This document shows, piece by piece, positions 8,292-15,050 of a stretch of DNA of 15,050 nucleotides; the stretch's first letter is position 1, and the number at the start of each line of letters is the position of its first letter. The DNA is from an uncultured Gemmatimonadota bacterium (GTDB taxonomy: Bacteria > Gemmatimonadota > Gemmatimonadetes > Gemmatimonadales > Gemmatimonadaceae), in NCBI GenBank assembly GCA_946480295.1, contig CAMLIT010000106.1:1-15050 (forward strand). The letters run 5' to 3'. A model generated the notes under the pieces. It was not told where the DNA came from, made no database searches, and saw only the letters and a list, made by a program, of their open reading frames with translations. Position numbers and translations under genes: made by a program.

Positions 8292-9050
8292 TTGAAGATA
8301 CTCACCACCGCCCGCGACCTCCGGCGCCGCAAGGCGCGCGAGCAGCGCGGGTTGTTCGTCAGCGAGGGCATCCGCGCCGTCGAGGAGCTGGTGCGCTCCC
8401 CCGTTCGCGTCGCGGGCGCCCTCGTCGCGCCCCAGCTTGCCGAGACCCCGCGCGGGGCGGCGCTCCTCGAGCGCCTCCGCGAGCGGGGCATCGCCGTCCA
8501 GGAGGTCGGGCCCGCCGAGTTTGCCAGCGCCGCCCAGACGGAGTCCCCGCAGGGCGTGCTGGCCATCGCCGAGATCCCCGACCGACGTCTCGCCGCGCTC
8601 CAGATCACAAATCGGATGCGGCTCCTGCTTCTCGACGCCGTCCAGGATCCTGGCAACGTCGGCACCATCCTGCGCACCGCGGCGGCCCTGGAGGCCTCCG
8701 CAACCCTCGCGATGCCGGGAACCGTTGACCTATGGAACGCCAAAGTCGTCCGTAGCGCGATGGGGGCTCACTTCCACCACCTCTCCCTCGCTTGTACCTG
8801 GGACGAGCTCGATGCGTTCCGTGCCGAGCACCGCGTCGCCTTCTGGGGCGCGGATGCCACCGGCGCACCGCTCGAGTCGCTCCAGCCACCGGACCGTCTG
8901 GCGCTCGCTGTCGGCAACGAGGGCAGCGGGCTCACCGCCGAGGCGCGCGGGCGCGTCGACCACCTGGTCGCGCTCCCCATCGCCCCGGCGGTCGAGTCGC
9001 TCAACGTCGCCGTGGCCACCGGCATCTTCCTCTACCAGCTCCGCCCGTGA
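8292..9050 (+). CDS. TrmH/SpoU-family RNA 2'-O-methyltransferase
   Basis: 252 residues. The N-terminal segment LRRRKAREQRGLFVSEGIRAVEEL is the SpoU substrate-binding domain, and the C-terminal knotted (SPOUT) methyltransferase domain has its three motifs: DAVQDPGNVGTILRTAAAL (about 115-133), AVGNEGSGL (about 206-214) and LPIAPAVESLNVAVATGI (about 228-245). Such enzymes methylate ribose 2'-OH groups in rRNA or tRNA using S-adenosylmethionine. The two-domain layout is that of RlmB/TsnR-type rRNA methyltransferases rather than tRNA TrmH, but the target nucleotide cannot be told. The start is TTG 8292, since the conserved N-terminal helix begins there and no ATG or GTG lies in frame nearby upstream; no Shine-Dalgarno is evident. 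The stop overlaps the GTG of the prepilin peptidase gene (GTGA). Confidence 0.9.
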   Translation: MKILTTARDLRRRKAREQRGLFVSEGIRAVEELVRSPVRVAGALVAPQLAETPRGAALLERLRERGIAVQEVGPAEFASAAQTESPQGVLAIAEIPDRRLAALQITNRMRLLLLDAVQDPGNVGTILRTAAALEASATLAMPGTVDLWNAKVVRSAMGAHFHHLSLACTWDELDAFRAEHRVAFWGADATGAPLESLQPPDRLALAVGNEGSGLTAEARGRVDHLVALPIAPAVESLNVAVATGIFLYQLRP

Positions 9051-9886
9051 CGCTCATAGCGCACCTCGCCGCCTTCGTGCTCGGCGCCTGCTTCGGCTCC
9101 TTCCTCAACGTCTGCATCGCGCGCTGGCCGCGCGAGCGGTCGGTGATCGCGCCCCGGTCGCGCTGCCCGCACTGCGGCCACCAGCTCGCCTGGTTCGAGA
9201 ACATCCCGCTCGTGAGCTGGCTCGCGTTGCGCGCGCGCTGCCGCTGCTGCGACGAGCCGATCTCGGCGATGTACCCCGGCGTCGAGCTGACGGTGGCCAT
9301 CGGCTGGGTCGCCGCGGTGCACGTCTTCGGGCCGACCTTCGACGCGCTGCGGGTCGCCGTCTTCGGCACCGTGCTCCTCGGCATCGCGCTCACCGACGTC
9401 CAGCACTACCTGATCCCCGACGGCTTCACCGTCTTCGGGCTGATGTTCGCCCTCGTCACCTCGGTGGCGGCGTTCTTCGTCGGCGGCAGCACGATCTTCG
9501 CCAGCCCCTACGACGCGCTCATCGGCGCGTGCGCGGGCGCGGGGATGATCGCCATCGTCGGCTGGCTCGGCGAGGTCGCGCTCCGGCGCGAGGCGATGGG
9601 GATGGGCGATGTCACCCTGATGGCGTTCGTCGGGGCGGCGGTGGGGCCGGCGCGCGCGCTCATCACCGTGTTCGTCGCCGCCGGGCTGGGCACGGTGGCG
9701 TTCCTCGGCGTCGTCTATCCGATCGCCTGGCTGCGCCGCGGCAGCGGCCGCGAACAGACGGAGCTCGCTCTCGGCAATCCGCCCTTCGACGCGCCCCTCG
9801 TTCCCTTCGGCGTGTTCCTTGCGCCCGCTGCGCTGCTGACATTGCTTTGGGGAGATGCGCTTCTCTCCTGGATCCTCAGAATCTGA
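9047..9886 (+). CDS. Prepilin peptidase / N-methyltransferase (PilD-type)
   Basis: 279 residues from GTG 9047, which overlaps the previous stop. PilD enzymes cleave the leader of type IV prepilins and pseudopilins at the inner membrane and methylate the new N-terminus. Visible features: GSFLNVCIARWP (17-28), two CxxC pairs (C40/C43 and C65/C68) in the cytoplasmic zinc loop, ENIPLVSWL (51-59), the first catalytic aspartate in LTDVQHYLIPD (D117) and the second in GMGD (D188). About seven to eight hydrophobic helices follow. The zinc-loop cysteines and N-terminal domain make the bifunctional peptidase/methylase form likely. No pilin or secretion genes are in the window, so it probably serves loci elsewhere. 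The downstream AAA gene starts 21 bases after its stop. Confidence 0.94.
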   Translation: MTLIAHLAAFVLGACFGSFLNVCIARWPRERSVIAPRSRCPHCGHQLAWFENIPLVSWLALRARCRCCDEPISAMYPGVELTVAIGWVAAVHVFGPTFDALRVAVFGTVLLGIALTDVQHYLIPDGFTVFGLMFALVTSVAAFFVGGSTIFASPYDALIGACAGAGMIAIVGWLGEVALRREAMGMGDVTLMAFVGAAVGPARALITVFVAAGLGTVAFLGVVYPIAWLRRGSGREQTELALGNPPFDAPLVPFGVFLAPAALLTLLWGDALLSWILRI

Positions 9887-9907
9887 GCCTCATGCGCCGG
9901 CGGGCCG

Positions 9908-11074
9908 ATGATCGGAGACGTGTTGCGCCCCGAGGGCGGAGCGCTCGCGCGCTTCACCCGTGACCTGACCGCCGACGCGCGCGCCGGCCGGCTCGAGCCG
10001 GTGCGCTGCCGCGACCAGGAGATCGCCCGCGTCATCGACATCCTCCTGCGCCACGGGAAGAACAACCCGACCCTCGTCGGCCCCGCGGGGGTCGGCAAGA
10101 CGGCGATCGCCGAGGGATTCGCGCAGCGCATCGCGGCCGGCGAGGTTCCCCTCGTGCTGCGCGACGTGCGCCTCCTCTCCCTCGATCACGTCGCCCTCCT
10201 CGCCGGCACGACCTACCGCGGCCAGTACGAGGAGCGGATCCGCGCGCTCGTCGAGGAGACGACGCGCGCCGGCGACGTCATCCTCTTCATCGACGAGCTG
10301 CACAACCTGATCGGGCAGGGCACGGCGCTCGGCGTGGCGATGGACGCGGCGAACATGCTCAAGCCGGCGCTCGTGCGCGGCGACTTCCGCGTGATCGGCG
10401 CGACGACGGACGAGGAGTACACGCGCTGGATCCAGGGCGATCCCGCCCTCGAGCGCCGCTTCCAGAAGCTGGTCGTGCGCGAGCTGGGCGAGGCGGAGGC
10501 GCTGGAGATCCTCGTCGCGCGCAAGGAGCGTCTCGAGCGGCACCACAACGTCCTCATCGCCGACGACGCGCTCCTCGCCGCCGTGAAGCTCACCGACCTC
10601 TTCGTCCGCGACCGCCTGCGCCCCGACAAGGCGATCGACGCGCTCGACGAGGCGTGCGCGCATATGCAGGCGGTGACGCGGTACTCTCCTCGGATCGAGG
10701 AGATGATCCGAGCCTTGCGGGAGGCGGGAGGCGGGAGGCGGGTGGGGGACGCGGGACGCGGGACGCGGGACGCGTCATCCCGCGACCAGTCCTTCGACCA
10801 GTTCGCGCAGAACGGGCTGACGGCGCTCGAGCGCTTCGGCGCCGAGCTCGAGGCGTTGTTCATGGGCGCGCCGGTCGTGCGCCCGGCACCGAGCGCGCCG
10901 GATGCGGCTCAGGGAAGCGTCCGCACCGAGGAACCAGCGCCTCCCGCCTCCCCCCTCCCGCCTCCCGCGGCCCTCCGGCAGCTGCTCGCGGATGCCGACA
11001 TCATCGTCCGTCCCGCGGACATCGCCCGCGTCGTTTCACTCATGTGTGGTCAGGAGGTGCGGTGGGAGGTCTGA
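9908..11074 (+). CDS. Single-ring Clp-type (D1-only) AAA+ ATPase
   Basis: 388 residues, clearly the first ATPase module (D1) of ClpA/ClpC/ClpB: FTRDLTADARAGRLEPV (16-32), Walker A GPAGVGKT (58-65), pore loop TTYRGQYEER (101-110), Walker B ILFIDE (125-130), sensor-1 IGATTDEEY (163-171), arginine fingers LERRF (181-185) and sensor-2 RLRPDKAIDALDEA (236-249). The Clp N-domain is missing, and the protein ends just after DIARVVSLMCGQEV, the D1-D2 linker, so there is no second ring and no ClpP-binding loop. Residues 271-289 and about 345-353 are translations of the two heptamer arrays of foldback element 5, flanking a helical stretch FDQFAQNGLTALERFGAELEALF that may be native. It likely remodels or unfolds proteins. 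ATG 9908 has no clear ribosome binding site. The gene end overlaps the next gene. Confidence 0.88.
   Translation: MIGDVLRPEGGALARFTRDLTADARAGRLEPVRCRDQEIARVIDILLRHGKNNPTLVGPAGVGKTAIAEGFAQRIAAGEVPLVLRDVRLLSLDHVALLAGTTYRGQYEERIRALVEETTRAGDVILFIDELHNLIGQGTALGVAMDAANMLKPALVRGDFRVIGATTDEEYTRWIQGDPALERRFQKLVVRELGEAEALEILVARKERLERHHNVLIADDALLAAVKLTDLFVRDRLRPDKAIDALDEACAHMQAVTRYSPRIEEMIRALREAGGGRRVGDAGRGTRDASSRDQSFDQFAQNGLTALERFGAELEALFMGAPVVRPAPSAPDAAQGSVRTEEPAPPASPLPPPAALRQLLADADIIVRPADIARVVSLMCGQEVRWEV
10719..10966. repeat. Heptamer foldback element 5, inside the AAA ATPase gene
   Basis: The left array has three GGGAGGC units (10719-10739), a short irregular piece, then four perfect GGGACGC units (10746-10773). 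The right array has four units at 10939-10966 (GCCTCCC, GCCTCCC, CCCTCCC, GCCTCCC). The right array mirrors only the GGGAGGC block. The spacer of 165 nt encodes a plausible helix and linker. The D1-end motif after the element is in the same frame as the D1 core before it, so the element is tolerated within the gene. It gives Gly/Arg-rich and Pro-rich peptides in a linker position. Confidence 0.83.
11052..11057 (+). promoter_or_regulatory. Ribosome binding site of the metalloprotease lipoprotein
   Basis: AGGAGG is a perfect Shine-Dalgarno core, four bases before GTG 11062 and inside the end of the AAA gene. It helps choose GTG 11062 over GTG 11044, although the spacing is shorter than usual. 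Confidence 0.55.
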
Positions 11075-12333
11075 CGCTCGCCAGGGGCGCCGCGCTCGCG
11101 GCCGCCGTCGCGCTGCTCGCCGGGTGTCCGGGGCGGCGCCACTATCCCGGCCCCTACGGCGACAAGGTCGCCGAGGACGTGCCGAAGATCGAGCAGGAGA
11201 TGGGCGTGAACTTCAAGCGCCCGCCGAAGCTCGAGCTCCGCTCGCGCGACCAGGTGCGCCAGTTCCTCATCCAGAAGTTCAACGAGTCGGACCCGCAGCA
11301 GGAGCTCGCCGGCGAGGAGGCGACCTACAAGCTGCTCGGCATGCTCCCCGACACCATGAACCTCCGCAAGTTCATGGTCGACCTCCTCACCGAGCAGGTC
11401 ATCGGCTACTACGACCCGAAGACGAAGGTCCTCTACATCGTCCAGGGGGCGCCCGAGGATCTCGTCGGCACGACGATCATGCACGAGCTGGTGCACGCGC
11501 TCCAGGACCAGTACTTCGATCTCGACTCGCTGCAGCACGTCACCGGCGACGACGACCGGCAGGAGGCGGCGCAGGCGGTCATCGAGGGGCAGGCGACGTA
11601 CGAGCAGATGGAGATCATGGTCGGCGCGCACGGCAACATCGCCGCGCAGCTCCCGGGCGGGTGGCAGCGCATCCGCGACGCGATCCGCGACGCGCAGAAC
11701 GCGATGCCGATCTTCTCCGCGGCGCCGATGGTCATCAAGGAAGAGCTGCTCTTCCCGTACATCAACGGCGCGGACTTCATCCGGCGCTTCCGCGAGCGGC
11801 GGCCCGGCAAGCTCCCCTTCGACAGCATGCCCGTCTCGACCGAGCAGGTGATCAACGACTCGGCGTACTTCGGCCGGCACCGCGACTTCCCGGACCGCGT
11901 CACCCTGCCGCCGATCCCGAACCAGGTCTTCGCGAACGACATGGGCGAGTACGGCACGCGGCTCTTCCTGTTCCAGCACCTGAAGGACGAGAACACCGCC
12001 ATCCGCGCCGCGGCCGGCTGGGGCGGTGACCGCTTCGCCCTCGTGCGGACGCCGAAGGGGAACGCGCTCGTGTGGGCGCTCGCCTGGGACACGCCGATGG
12101 ACGCCGCCGAGTTCGTGGACGCCTTCGGCCAGGCCACGCAGAGGCGCTACGACACCGCGGCGCCGCAGGTGGCGCTCGACGGGGTGCGGACGTACAGCGG
12201 CTCGGGGCGGACGGTGGTCGTGACGCCGCGCGAGGTGGGCGGCGTCGACGTCATCGTCATCGAGGACGTCCCCGCCGGCGTGTCGCCCACGATCGTGGAC
12301 CCGGCGCGCGTCACGGTGGCCCGCTCCCGTTAG
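11062..12333 (+). CDS. Putative zinc-metalloprotease lipoprotein
   Basis: 423 residues from GTG 11062. The first 22 residues form a lipoprotein signal ending in LLAGC (C22), so the protein is anchored in the envelope. IMHELVHALQDQYFDL contains HExxH (H141, E142, H145), and QAVIEGQATYEQM supplies a probable third zinc ligand, E175, 30 residues after the second His, the arrangement of gluzincin peptidases. The rest, with YDPKTKVLYIV before the zinc site and several FxxPYxxG/FV segments after it, is not a family I can name with certainty. Similar lipoproteins with 'HELxHALQDQ' are common hypothetical proteins. The start was chosen for the AGGAGG four bases upstream and because it places the basic n-region and lipobox correctly. 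It overlaps the AAA gene by 13 bases, implying coupling. Substrate unknown. Confidence 0.8.
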   Translation: MGGLTLARGAALAAAVALLAGCPGRRHYPGPYGDKVAEDVPKIEQEMGVNFKRPPKLELRSRDQVRQFLIQKFNESDPQQELAGEEATYKLLGMLPDTMNLRKFMVDLLTEQVIGYYDPKTKVLYIVQGAPEDLVGTTIMHELVHALQDQYFDLDSLQHVTGDDDRQEAAQAVIEGQATYEQMEIMVGAHGNIAAQLPGGWQRIRDAIRDAQNAMPIFSAAPMVIKEELLFPYINGADFIRRFRERRPGKLPFDSMPVSTEQVINDSAYFGRHRDFPDRVTLPPIPNQVFANDMGEYGTRLFLFQHLKDENTAIRAAAGWGGDRFALVRTPKGNALVWALAWDTPMDAAEFVDAFGQATQRRYDTAAPQVALDGVRTYSGSGRTVVVTPREVGGVDVIVIEDVPAGVSPTIVDPARVTVARSR

Positions 12334-12346
12334 GCGGCTCCCGCGG

Positions 12347-13609
12347 ATGGCGTTCGCCCCGGCACCGGTACACGACGAGGCGGAGCGGCAGGCCCGCCTC
12401 GACCAGATGAAGCGGCGGGCCACCTGGCTGCTCGTCGCCGCCGCCGTGATCTACGCCGTCAGCCGCTTCTTCGAGAGCCGGCACCCGTGGGTCGGCTTCA
12501 TCCGCGCCACCGCCGAAGCCTCCATGGTCGGCGGCCTCGCCGACTGGTTCGCCGTCACCGCGCTCTTCCGCCATCCGCTCGGCATCCCGATCCCGCACAC
12601 GGCGATCGTGCCGTCGCGGAAGGACCGCGTCGGGCGCACCCTCGGCGCGTTCGTCCAGCGGAACTTCCTCACGCGCGAGGTGATCGGCGGTCGGCTGCGC
12701 GGCCTGCACATCGCCGACCGGCTCGCCCGCTGGGTGGCCGAGCCGGAGAACGCGCGCACGATCGCGCAGCACGCCGGCCGCTCCCTCGCCGCCGCCGCCC
12801 AGGTGCTCCGCGACGAGGACGTGCAGGGCCTCATCGACCGCAGCGTCGCCAATCGCATCCGCGCCACGCGCGTCGCGCCGCTCGCCGGCAAGCTCCTCTC
12901 CGTGGTGACGGCCGGCGGCCGCCACCAGGAGCTGCTCGACGAGGCGATCCGGCTCCTCGCCCGCGCGGTCGAGGAGAACAGCGACCTCATTCGCGAGCGC
13001 GTCGAGCGCGAGTCGCCCTGGTGGGTGCCGACGGCGATCGACGACCGCATCTACCAGAAGATCGTCTCCGGTATCGAGCGCACGCTCATCGACATCCGCG
13101 ACGATCCCGCCCATCCGCTGCGCGCCCGCTTCGACCTCGCGCTGCGCGACTTCGAGGAGAAGCTGCAGTATTCGCCGGAGACGGCGGTGCGCGTCGAGGC
13201 GCTGAAGCAGGAGCTGCTCGACACGGAAGCGGTGCGCCAGTTCTCGGCATCGCTCTGGACCGACGCGAAGCTGGCGCTGCTGCGCTACGCCGAGAACCCG
13301 GGCGCGGCGTCCACCGGCACCGTGGAGCGCGCCCTCACCACCTTCGCCGACGCCGTCCTCGCCGACCCGGAGCTCCTCCAGAAGGTGGATGACGTGATCG
13401 TCGACGTCGCCGTCTTCCTCGTCGCCCGCTACCAGGACGACGTCGCCGACCTCATCGCGCACACGGTGCAGAGCTGGGACGCCGAGGCGACCTCGCAGCG
13501 CGTGGAGCTGGCGATCGGACGGGACCTGCAATTCATCCGCATCAACGGGACGATCGTCGGGGGGCTGGCCGGACTGGTGATCTACTCGCTCTCCAGGCTG
13601 ATCGGCTGA
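12347..13609 (+). CDS. DUF445 family membrane protein
   Basis: 420 residues. DUF445 (YjiN-like) is recognised from EASMVGGLADWFAVTALFRH, PLGIPIPHTAIVPSRKDRVG and LGAFVQRNFLT near residues 59-110. A hydrophobic helix at about 25-42 and a second one at the very C-terminus (GTIVGGLAGLVIYSLSRLIG) bracket a long, largely helical, charged middle of about 300 residues. It is therefore probably a membrane protein with a large soluble domain on one side. No biochemical function is established for the family. It starts 13 bases after the metalloprotease stop and ends the plus-strand run. A 6-bp inverted repeat (GATCGG/CCGATC, 13600-13615) spans its stop codon. Confidence 0.92.
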   Translation: MAFAPAPVHDEAERQARLDQMKRRATWLLVAAAVIYAVSRFFESRHPWVGFIRATAEASMVGGLADWFAVTALFRHPLGIPIPHTAIVPSRKDRVGRTLGAFVQRNFLTREVIGGRLRGLHIADRLARWVAEPENARTIAQHAGRSLAAAAQVLRDEDVQGLIDRSVANRIRATRVAPLAGKLLSVVTAGGRHQELLDEAIRLLARAVEENSDLIRERVERESPWWVPTAIDDRIYQKIVSGIERTLIDIRDDPAHPLRARFDLALRDFEEKLQYSPETAVRVEALKQELLDTEAVRQFSASLWTDAKLALLRYAENPGAASTGTVERALTTFADAVLADPELLQKVDDVIVDVAVFLVARYQDDVADLIAHTVQSWDAEATSQRVELAIGRDLQFIRINGTIVGGLAGLVIYSLSRLIG

Positions 13610-13620
13610 CCGATCACGCC

Positions 13621-13753
13621 CGCACTGCGCACTGCGCACTGCGCACTGCGGACCTGACTGCGGATTGGCTATCGCGTACCAACGACGCGGGCCCCGTATG
13701 CCGGGGCCCGTGTACGACGTAGCGAGTGCGCAGTGACGTCCGCAGTCCGCAGT
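13621..13753. repeat. Heptamer foldback element 6 (DUF445/lon convergent gap)
   Basis: The left arm has four perfect CGCACTG units (13621-13648) merging into two ACTGCGGA units (13645-13652 and 13657-13664). The right arm has AGTGCGCAGTG (13725-13735), the exact reverse complement of 13623-13633, then TCCGCAGT-type units at 13739-13753. As in element 1 the blocks come in the same order on both sides, not mirrored. Between the arms lies a nested structure: GCTANNNNGTAC at 13668-13679 pairs with 13712-13723, around a strong GC hairpin. The element occupies nearly the whole 155-bp convergent gap. Confidence 0.83.
13685..13713. terminator. Strong GC hairpin, probable bidirectional terminator
   Basis: CGGGCCCCG (13688-13696) and CGGGGCCCG (13702-13710) form a perfect 9-bp stem with a TATGC loop, and three more pairs (one G-U) extend it to 13685-13713. 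It lies midway between the convergent DUF445 and lon stop codons. There is no T-run on either side, so it is either a U-tract-less terminator or a 3'-end stabiliser. Confidence 0.65.
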
Positions 13754-13764
13754 ACGGAGTGATC

Positions 13765-15050
13765 CTAGCCGAGCCCCGGTCCCTCCGCCCTCAGGCTCTG
13801 CCCCTCGCTGATCACGGGCTGCAGCACCGGGATGTCGTCGACGATGTCCGGCGTTGCCGCGGGGAGCAGGGCGATGTGCAGCACCTCGTCCATCCGCTCG
13901 ACGAAGCTGAAGGCCATGTTCTTCCGCACCTCGTCCGGCACGTCGCGCAGGTCCTTCTCGTTCGCCTTCGGCATGATGACCTCGCGCAGGCCGGCCCGGT
14001 AGGCGGCGAGCACCTTCTCCTTCACGCCGCCGATCTCGAGGACCTTCCCGCGCAGCGTCACCTCGCCCGTCATCGCCAGGTCGCGCCGCACGGGGCGGCC
14101 GCTCAGGACGCTGGCGATCGCCAGCGTCAGCGTGATGCCGGCGCTCGGCCCGTCCTTCGGGATCGCGCCCGCCGGGAGGTGGATGTGCAGGTCGTTGTCC
14201 TTGAACTCCTGGTTGTCGATCCCGAGCTGCGCGGCGCGCGAGCGGACGTACGAGTACGCGGCGTCCACCGACTCGCGCATGACGTCGCCGAGCTGCCCCG
14301 TCACCGTCATCCGCCCGGTGCCCGGCATGCGCAGCGCCTCGATGACCATGATGTCGCCGCCGGTGGAGGTCCACGCGAGCCCCGTGACGACGCCGACCTC
14401 CGGGACCTTCTCCGCCTCCTCGACCGCATAACGAGGGATGCCGAGGATCTCCTCGACCTTGTCGACGTCGACCACCCACGCGCCCTCCTCGCCCTCCGCC
14501 TTGGCGCGCGCGCGCTTGCGCATGATCGCCGCCAGGTTGCGCTCGAAGTTGCGCAGCCCCGCCTCGCGCGAGTAGCGGTTCGAGATGAACGACAGCGACT
14601 CGTCCGTGAACTGCAGGTCCTTGTCGGTGAGCCCGTGCTCCTCGAGGAGGCGCGGCAGCAGGTAGCGCCACGCGATCTCCACCTTCTCCTCGACCGTATA
14701 GCCCGCGATCTTGATGATCTCCATGCGGTCGCGGAGCGGGGCGGGGATGTCGTAGAGGTTGTTCGCCGTGCAGATGAACAGCACCGACGACAGGTCGAAG
14801 GGCAGGTTCAGGTAGTGGTCGACGAAGGCGTTGTTCTGCGACGGATCGAGCACCTCGAGCATCGCCGCCGTCGGGTCGCCCGACGGGCCGCCCCCCGACA
14901 TCTTGTCGATCTCGTCGATCATCAGGATCGGGTCGCGCACCGCCACGCGCCGCAGCGCCTGGATGATGAGCCCCGGCATCGCGCCGACGTACGTCCGCCG
15001 GTGGCCGCGGATCTCCGCCTCGTCGCGCACGCCGCCGACCGAGATGCGGT
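13765..15050 (-). CDS. lon: ATP-dependent protease Lon, C-terminal part
   Basis: The frame is open through the right edge of the window, so the N-terminal and Walker A parts lie beyond it; about 427 C-terminal residues are visible. Lon is the soluble AAA+ serine protease that degrades misfolded and regulatory proteins. Visible in order: GGVRDEAEIRGHRRTYVGAM, Walker B ILMIDEIDK, LDPSQNNAFVDHYLNLPFDL, FICTANNLYDIPAPLRDRME (sensor and arginine finger region), EVTLRGKVLEIGGVKEKVL. The Ser-Lys dyad is complete: Ser in DGPSAG (codon 14143-14145) and Lys 43 residues later in KEKVLAA (codon 14014-14016), the same spacing as S679/K722 of E. coli Lon. The C-terminal tail after the protease domain is about 45 residues, somewhat extended and acidic. 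No sign of a break. Confidence 0.97.
   Translation of the reverse strand, partial: RISVGGVRDEAEIRGHRRTYVGAMPGLIIQALRRVAVRDPILMIDEIDKMSGGGPSGDPTAAMLEVLDPSQNNAFVDHYLNLPFDLSSVLFICTANNLYDIPAPLRDRMEIIKIAGYTVEEKVEIAWRYLLPRLLEEHGLTDKDLQFTDESLSFISNRYSREAGLRNFERNLAAIMRKRARAKAEGEEGAWVVDVDKVEEILGIPRYAVEEAEKVPEVGVVTGLAWTSTGGDIMVIEALRMPGTGRMTVTGQLGDVMRESVDAAYSYVRSRAAQLGIDNQEFKDNDLHIHLPAGAIPKDGPSAGITLTLAIASVLSGRPVRRDLAMTGEVTLRGKVLEIGGVKEKVLAAYRAGLREVIMPKANEKDLRDVPDEVRKNMAFSFVERMDEVLHIALLPAATPDIVDDIPVLQPVISEGQSLRAEGPGLG

Noticed and set aside
10719..11074. AAA gene end as a frameshift that destroyed a second Clp ring
   Set aside because: The frame through the element is intact and ends with a normal D1-D2 linker motif. 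No D2 Walker or sensor motifs appear in any frame downstream; a lipoprotein gene with its own ribosome binding site follows at once.
12311..14671. 786-codon minus-strand open frame across the DUF445 gene and the lon end
   Set aside because: It is out of frame with Lon, opposite DUF445, passes through the intergenic palindrome, and shows no domain motifs. It is a shadow caused by high GC and absence of stops.

Overview
The window is about 15 kb of very GC-rich bacterial chromosome, densely packed with ordinary housekeeping-type genes. It shows no phage, plasmid or insertion-sequence genes and no rRNA or tRNA. GC-rich codon use, frequent GTG/TTG starts, poor Shine-Dalgarno sequences, two lipoproteins, a prepilin peptidase and a nucleotidase/adenosine deaminase/purine nucleoside phosphorylase cluster would fit a diderm soil bacterium such as a Gemmatimonadota member. 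That assignment is an inference from general character, not a marker-gene placement.

Layout: the 3' end of a rhomboid protease (1-486); a DUF47 phosphate-transport accessory gene and a PiT phosphate permease (739-2401); uridine kinase on the minus strand (2532-3167), divergent from a purine-nucleotide breakdown operon on the plus strand (3249-7231: secreted cyclic-nucleotide phosphodiesterase/5'-nucleotidase, a small beta-grasp-like protein, adenosine deaminase, purine nucleoside phosphorylase); an M48 lipoprotein metalloprotease on the minus strand (7417-8220); then a plus-strand run (8292-13609) of a TrmH/SpoU RNA methyltransferase, prepilin peptidase, a single-ring Clp-type AAA ATPase, a zinc-metalloprotease lipoprotein and a DUF445 membrane protein; finally the C-terminal part of Lon protease on the minus strand (13765-15050).

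The genes at 3249-7231 make biochemical sense as one pathway: nucleotides are dephosphorylated outside the cytoplasm, adenosine is deaminated to inosine, and inosine or guanosine is cleaved by phosphorolysis. Uridine kinase next door handles pyrimidine nucleosides. DUF47 and PiT form the well-known low-affinity phosphate uptake pair.

The unusual layer lies between, and twice inside, these genes. At six places (491-734, 2412-2518, 4931-5114, 7234-7402, 10719-10966, 13621-13753) the DNA consists of two arrays of 7-nt units (occasionally 8) separated by a spacer. The units of the right array are the reverse complement of those of the left array. The unit differs from place to place (GGGAGGC, GGGACGM, GGGTCGA, CGGAATAG-type, CGCACTG), but the period and the inverted layout are kept. 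All three convergent gene junctions carry one and neither divergent junction does. Two of the six are translated, as the C-terminal tail of the nucleotidase and as a linker in the AAA ATPase. These heptamer foldback elements are the best candidate here for something not yet described. They could be transcript-end hairpins, mobile palindromes or slippage-prone loci; the sequence alone does not decide which.
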